From: JAJXYP01 sp035541855
Lineage (GTDB): Bacteria > Patescibacteriota > Minisyncoccia > UBA6257 > 2-01-FULL-56-20
Assembly: GCA_035541855.1 (NCBI GenBank)
Contig: DATKMM010000021.1
Span: 1 to 7,712, forward strand
Direction: 5' to 3'
Length of the DNA: 7,712 bases
The translations under genes and the position numbers were made by a program. The notes beneath the pieces were generated by a model. It searched no databases, was not told where the DNA came from, and saw only the letters and a list, made by a program, of their open reading frames with translations. Below, piece after piece: positions 5,376 to 7,712 of the stretch (position 1 is its first letter; every line of letters begins with the position of its first letter).

Positions 5376-6448
5376 AATTGTTTCATCCCGAGGCCGAGGC
5401 CGACCGCCATGACCGGATTAAGCTCCGGGAGGAACGGCGCGATCTCCGGCGGGGACGCGAACTTCAGGAACGGCGCGGCCTTCACGACCGGCACGCCGAA
5501 CTCGCGCTCGAAGTAGCTTTCGATGCCCAGCAGGTTGGCGCCGCCGCCGGCGAGCACGACGCGCTCCGACCTCCTTGCCATCGGCACCTGTTCCTGGTAC
5601 ACAAACTGGACCTTCTTCACCTCATTCAGTATAGCATCTAAAAAGGGCAGCATTATTGTGGATAGCTCGTAGTTCGCGCCGCCTTCGAGGATGCCCTTCT
5701 CCTTCTTGAGCTCCTCCGCACGAAGAGGATTTATGCCCAGGCCGGTCGCGATGGCCTGCGTGAGCGACGCGCCGCCGAAATCGCTCTGCCCGCTGAACGT
5801 CAGCTGGCCGTTTTCCAGGAAGATGATATTGGTCGACCGGCTGCCGATGTCCACCACGAGCGTCGGCGTCGGGTCGTCCGCGAAGAGGCGCGCGATGCTC
5901 AGACTTTCGATCTCGAGCGCCTTCAGGTCCAGCCCCGCCGCCTTGAAGATCCTCTGGTATTTCTGTATCTGCTCCTGCGGCACGGAGATGAGCATGATCT
6001 TCTGGTGCGTAAACCCTTTCTCGTCCTGGTACGCCCCGATCTGGAACCAGTCGAGCGCCACCTCCTCGAGCGGCAAGGGCACATACTGCCGCGCCTGGTA
6101 CACCATCGCCTTCGCGATCTCCTTTCGGTCCATCGGCGGAAAATCGAGGATCGTCGTGAAGACCGTGAACGGCGGCAGCGATGCAAGCGCCGCCCGCGAC
6201 GGCGTGCCCATCTGGCGGACCAGGGCCTTCAGGAACTCCACCACGTCGGCCTCGAATATCTTGAGGCCGCTCGTCTGGAGCGCCTGGTTCGCCCGCGCCA
6301 GATAGCCGCTTGATTCAAGGATGCCGTAGTTCGCCACGCGCGGCACTTTGCCGCCGCCGCGGACCTCGATCGCCTTGATGGATGTCGTCCCAATATCCAC
6401 CGCGAGATACGACCCGGAACTGAAGAGATGGTTAAAAGGATTTTGCAT
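5369..6448 (-). CDS. pilM: Type IV pilus actin-like ATPase PilM
   Basis: PilM is a cytoplasmic actin/FtsA-fold ATP-binding protein that forms a ring around the motor and binds PilN's tail. The 359-residue product has standard length. Phosphate-1 loop is LAVDIGTTSIK (15-25), phosphate-2 VVDIGSRSTNI (198-208) and the adenosine motif VLAGGGANL (298-306). Family signatures include QYVPLPLEEVALDW (121-134), LDLKALEIESLSIARLF (173-189) and SDFGGASLTQ (222-231). It is the first gene of the minus-strand operon; the ATG at 6448 puts the phosphate-1 loop at the usual distance. No Shine-Dalgarno is seen (CATTCTCCC before the ATG). An extended -10 lies just upstream, overlapping the start codon of the divergent comF. 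Confidence 0.97.
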   Translation of the reverse strand: MQNPFNHLFSSGSYLAVDIGTTSIKAIEVRGGGKVPRVANYGILESSGYLARANQALQTSGLKIFEADVVEFLKALVRQMGTPSRAALASLPPFTVFTTILDFPPMDRKEIAKAMVYQARQYVPLPLEEVALDWFQIGAYQDEKGFTHQKIMLISVPQEQIQKYQRIFKAAGLDLKALEIESLSIARLFADDPTPTLVVDIGSRSTNIIFLENGQLTFSGQSDFGGASLTQAIATGLGINPLRAEELKKEKGILEGGANYELSTIMLPFLDAILNEVKKVQFVYQEQVPMARRSERVVLAGGGANLLGIESYFEREFGVPVVKAAPFLKFASPPEIAPFLPELNPVMAVGLGLGMKQFM

Positions 6449-6469
6449 GGGAGAATGCTTTGCTATTTC

Positions 6470-6478
6470 ATTTTAGCA
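6470..6478 (-). promoter_or_regulatory. Extended -10 promoter candidate for the pilM operon
   Basis: On the minus strand 6478-6470 reads TGCTAAAAT, a TGn extension plus a hexamer matching TATAAT at five of six positions. The transcript would begin near 6463, giving a 5' leader of roughly 15 bases before the pilM ATG at 6448. No good -35 box is visible at the usual distance, as for the pilT promoter. The element overlaps the first base of the divergent comF start codon, so polymerase bound here would cover the comF start region. Confidence 0.45.
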
Positions 6479-7164
6479 TGGCTTTCGGCTTCCTCGCTAA
6501 CCTCATTTTCCCGCGCATTTGCGTCGCCTGCCGGCGGCGGATCGGGCAGGGCGTCGTCTGCGCGGCCTGTTTCCGCACGGTCGCGGTCCGCAACCACCTT
6601 TTCTGCCCGAAATGCCGGGCGCGCCTGCCCGCCCAGGGAAAGATATGCCATCCCGAGTTCCCCTACCTCCTCGGCGCCGCCGGGTTTTACGACGACCGGG
6701 TGCTGAAGGCGCTGGTCCATTATCTGAAGTTCCGTTCCATTCCGGACGCCGCCGAACCGCTGGCTCAACTCCTCTACTATTACGTTTCACGGATGTCCCT
6801 CGGCCTCGCGGGCCGCGCCGTGGTTCCCGTTCCGCTGTCGCGCCGGCGGGAAAGATCGCGCGGATTCAACCAGGCCGAGCTCATCGCGCGGCGGTTCGCC
6901 GGACTGGCCGGCCTGCCGCTCGAGACCGGCTGGCTCGCGCGCACGCGGCATACCCAGCCGCAAAGCGAAACCCGGAACGCCACCGAACGGCTGGAGAACA
7001 TCCGTGGCGCGTTCGCCGTCCTCCGCCCCGACGCCGTCCGCGGCAGGAAAATACTGCTTATCGACGACGTCTCCACGTCCGGCGCGACGTTTCTCGAAGC
7101 GTCGCTCGCGCTCAGGGCCGCCGGCGCGAAACGCATAATTGCGCTCGCCGCCGCGAAGGCGTAG
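6478..7164 (+). CDS. comF: ComF family phosphoribosyltransferase-like competence protein
   Basis: ComF proteins join an N-terminal zinc ribbon to a type I phosphoribosyltransferase fold and are needed for natural transformation in Bacillus, Streptococcus and Haemophilus, where they act in the cytoplasm with the DNA-uptake machinery. The 228-residue product has the expected length. Cysteine pairs C15/C18, C28/C31 and C43/C46, plus C57, form the ribbon region. The core shows VPVPLSRRRERSRGFNQAEL (116-135), the TQPQSETRNATERLENIRGA stretch (159-178) and the PRPP-binding loop LLIDDVSTSGAT (193-204). The start at ATG 6478 gives MAFGFLANLIFPRICVAC, matching the usual N-terminus; an in-frame TTG at 6460 would add six residues and is less likely. 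It diverges from pilM over 29 bases and is followed nine bases later by the next gene. No Shine-Dalgarno is visible. Confidence 0.93.
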   Translation: MAFGFLANLIFPRICVACRRRIGQGVVCAACFRTVAVRNHLFCPKCRARLPAQGKICHPEFPYLLGAAGFYDDRVLKALVHYLKFRSIPDAAEPLAQLLYYYVSRMSLGLAGRAVVPVPLSRRRERSRGFNQAELIARRFAGLAGLPLETGWLARTRHTQPQSETRNATERLENIRGAFAVLRPDAVRGRKILLIDDVSTSGATFLEASLALRAAGAKRIIALAAAKA

Positions 7165-7173
7165 CATGAAAGC

Positions 7174-7641
7174 ATGGCCAAGTTCGACATCATGTGGGAA
7201 GCTCCCGAGTTCGAGTACCGCGAGAAGGGTGTTTCGTGGTACTGGACCACGATCATCATCGCCGCGCTCGTCATCGCGTTCTCCGTCTGGGAAAACAATT
7301 TCCTCTTCGGCTTTTTCGTGGTCGTCGCGGAGGTCCTCGTCATCGTCTGGGGCAACCAGGCGCCGCGGACCGTATCGTTCTCCCTCACGGAGAGCCAGCT
7401 CGATATCGGCGGGCACCGGTCGCACGCCCTCGCGGAGTTCGAAAGCTGGAGCGCCGAAGAGATCGGCGGCGGGATGACCGAAATGTTCTGGACGTTCCGC
7501 GGGAAGCTCAAGACGCCGCTCAAGGTCCTGGTACCTGTGGAAAAGTTCGAAGAGGTCAGAAAGAGCCTCGCGCCGATCCTGCACGAGGTCGAACACCAGC
7601 CCACCCTGGTCGACGCCATTGAAAAATTGCTGAAATTCTAG
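7174..7641 (+). CDS. Conserved two-helix membrane protein, probably with a PH-like C-terminal domain
   Basis: The 155-residue product has a short N-terminus with APEFEYREKGVSWYW (10-24), two hydrophobic helices at about 23-38 and 43-60 forming a tight hairpin, and a cytoplasmic C-terminal half. That half begins PRTVSFSLTESQLDIG (64-79) and continues with alternating strands (FESWSAEEIGGGMTEMFWTF at 89-108, PLKVLVPVEKFEEVRKSL at 115-132), ending in an amphipathic helix. Both ends would be cytoplasmic. The strand pattern after a helical hairpin resembles bacterial PH-like (bPH/YdbT-type) proteins; that is a fold guess, not a family match. I recall similar uncharacterised proteins from Patescibacteria, from memory only. 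It follows comF by nine bases, probably in the same transcript. The ATG at 7174 is preferred; the ATG at 7166 is out of frame. No function is assigned. Confidence 0.85.
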   Translation: MAKFDIMWEAPEFEYREKGVSWYWTTIIIAALVIAFSVWENNFLFGFFVVVAEVLVIVWGNQAPRTVSFSLTESQLDIGGHRSHALAEFESWSAEEIGGGMTEMFWTFRGKLKTPLKVLVPVEKFEEVRKSLAPILHEVEHQPTLVDAIEKLLKF

Positions 7642-7647
7642 TATCGT
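7619..7647 (+). promoter_or_regulatory. Candidate promoter of the tRNA-Arg gene
   Basis: TTGAAA (7619-7624, five of six matches to TTGACA) and TATCGT (7642-7647, four of six to TATAAT) are separated by exactly 17 bases. The predicted start is near 7654, about 15 bases before the mature tRNA end. The -35 lies inside the 3' end of the upstream coding region. Plausible but unproven; read-through from comF is the alternative. Confidence 0.35.
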
Positions 7648-7668
7648 AGTGATGCATTCCGCCGCGAC

Positions 7669-7712
7669 GCCCTCGTCGTTCAACGGATAGGACGCAAGAT
7701 TGCGGATCTTGT
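7669..7712 (+). tRNA. tRNA-Arg (anticodon GCG), 5' part only
   Basis: The sequence folds as the first 44 bases of a tRNA. The acceptor 5' strand is GCCCTCG (7669-7675), followed by TC, then D stem GTTC/GGAC (7678-7681 and 7690-7693) enclosing the eight-base loop AACGGATA with the invariant GG. The anticodon stem is CAAGA/TCTTG (7695-7699 and 7707-7711) around the loop TTGCGGA. The anticodon at loop positions 3-5 is GCG, which reads CGC (and CGU only by wobble), so arginine; A20 in the D loop is the known arginine identity base. The variable loop, T arm and 3' acceptor strand are beyond the right edge, so integrity of the gene cannot be judged. Confidence 0.9.

Noticed and set aside
6460..6477. 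TTG start for comF six codons upstream of the ATG
   Set aside because: The extra residues are not seen in ComF proteins as I know them, and the ATG at 6478 gives the standard N-terminus.
6787..7683. Minus-strand open frames of 279 and 298 codons opposite comF and the two-helix protein
   Set aside because: Both are antisense to genes with recognisable motifs or membrane topology, and one runs into the tRNA gene. Their composition is typical of GC-rich shadows.
7669..7712. tRNA as an attachment site for an integrated element
   Set aside because: tRNA 3' ends are common integration sites, but the 3' end is outside the window and no integrase or phage gene is visible on this side.

Overview
The window is a chromosomal segment that is GC-rich (visibly well above half), dense in genes, and probably from a Patescibacteria/CPR bacterium of Parcubacteria type. 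That assignment rests on four things: a compact type IV pilus motor operon in the order pilM-pilN-pilO-(small membrane protein)-pilB-pilT-pilC; no pilP lipoprotein or pilQ secretin where a diderm would usually carry them; a ComF gene followed by a small two-helix membrane protein and a tRNA; and the absence of Shine-Dalgarno motifs at every visible start. TGA is used as a normal stop (pilN, pilO), so this is not a UGA-recoded lineage. The assignment is inference from gene content, not from a marker gene.

Layout. Positions 1-6448 are one minus-strand block, transcribed right to left: pilM (6448-5369), pilN (5364-4804), pilO (4807-4169), a 99-residue single-pass membrane protein (4167-3868), pilB (3865-2135), pilT (2085-1012) and pilC (926 to the left edge, truncated). 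The first four junctions are 4 bases or less, or overlap as ATGA. The last two are 49 and 85 bases and hold short seven-base-period repeat arrays; the pilB-pilT gap also holds an extended -10 promoter that would give a nearly leaderless pilT transcript. On the plus strand, comF (6478-7164) diverges from pilM across only 29 bases and is followed by a membrane protein of unknown function (7174-7641). The 5' part of a tRNA-Arg(GCG) (7669-7712) runs off the right edge.

How it works together. PilB (extension ATPase), PilT (retraction ATPase), PilC (inner-membrane platform) and PilM/N/O (cytoplasmic ring and membrane alignment complex) form the engine of a type IV pilus; pilins and the prepilin peptidase are presumably beyond the left edge or elsewhere. 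ComF is a phosphoribosyltransferase-like protein needed for natural transformation in model bacteria, so its divergent pairing with a retractable pilus suggests a DNA-uptake locus.

I see no wholly new multi-gene system. The least explained material is the pair of stop-codon-rich heptamer arrays flanking pilT, the 99-residue protein in the PilP position, and the 155-residue membrane protein next to the tRNA.
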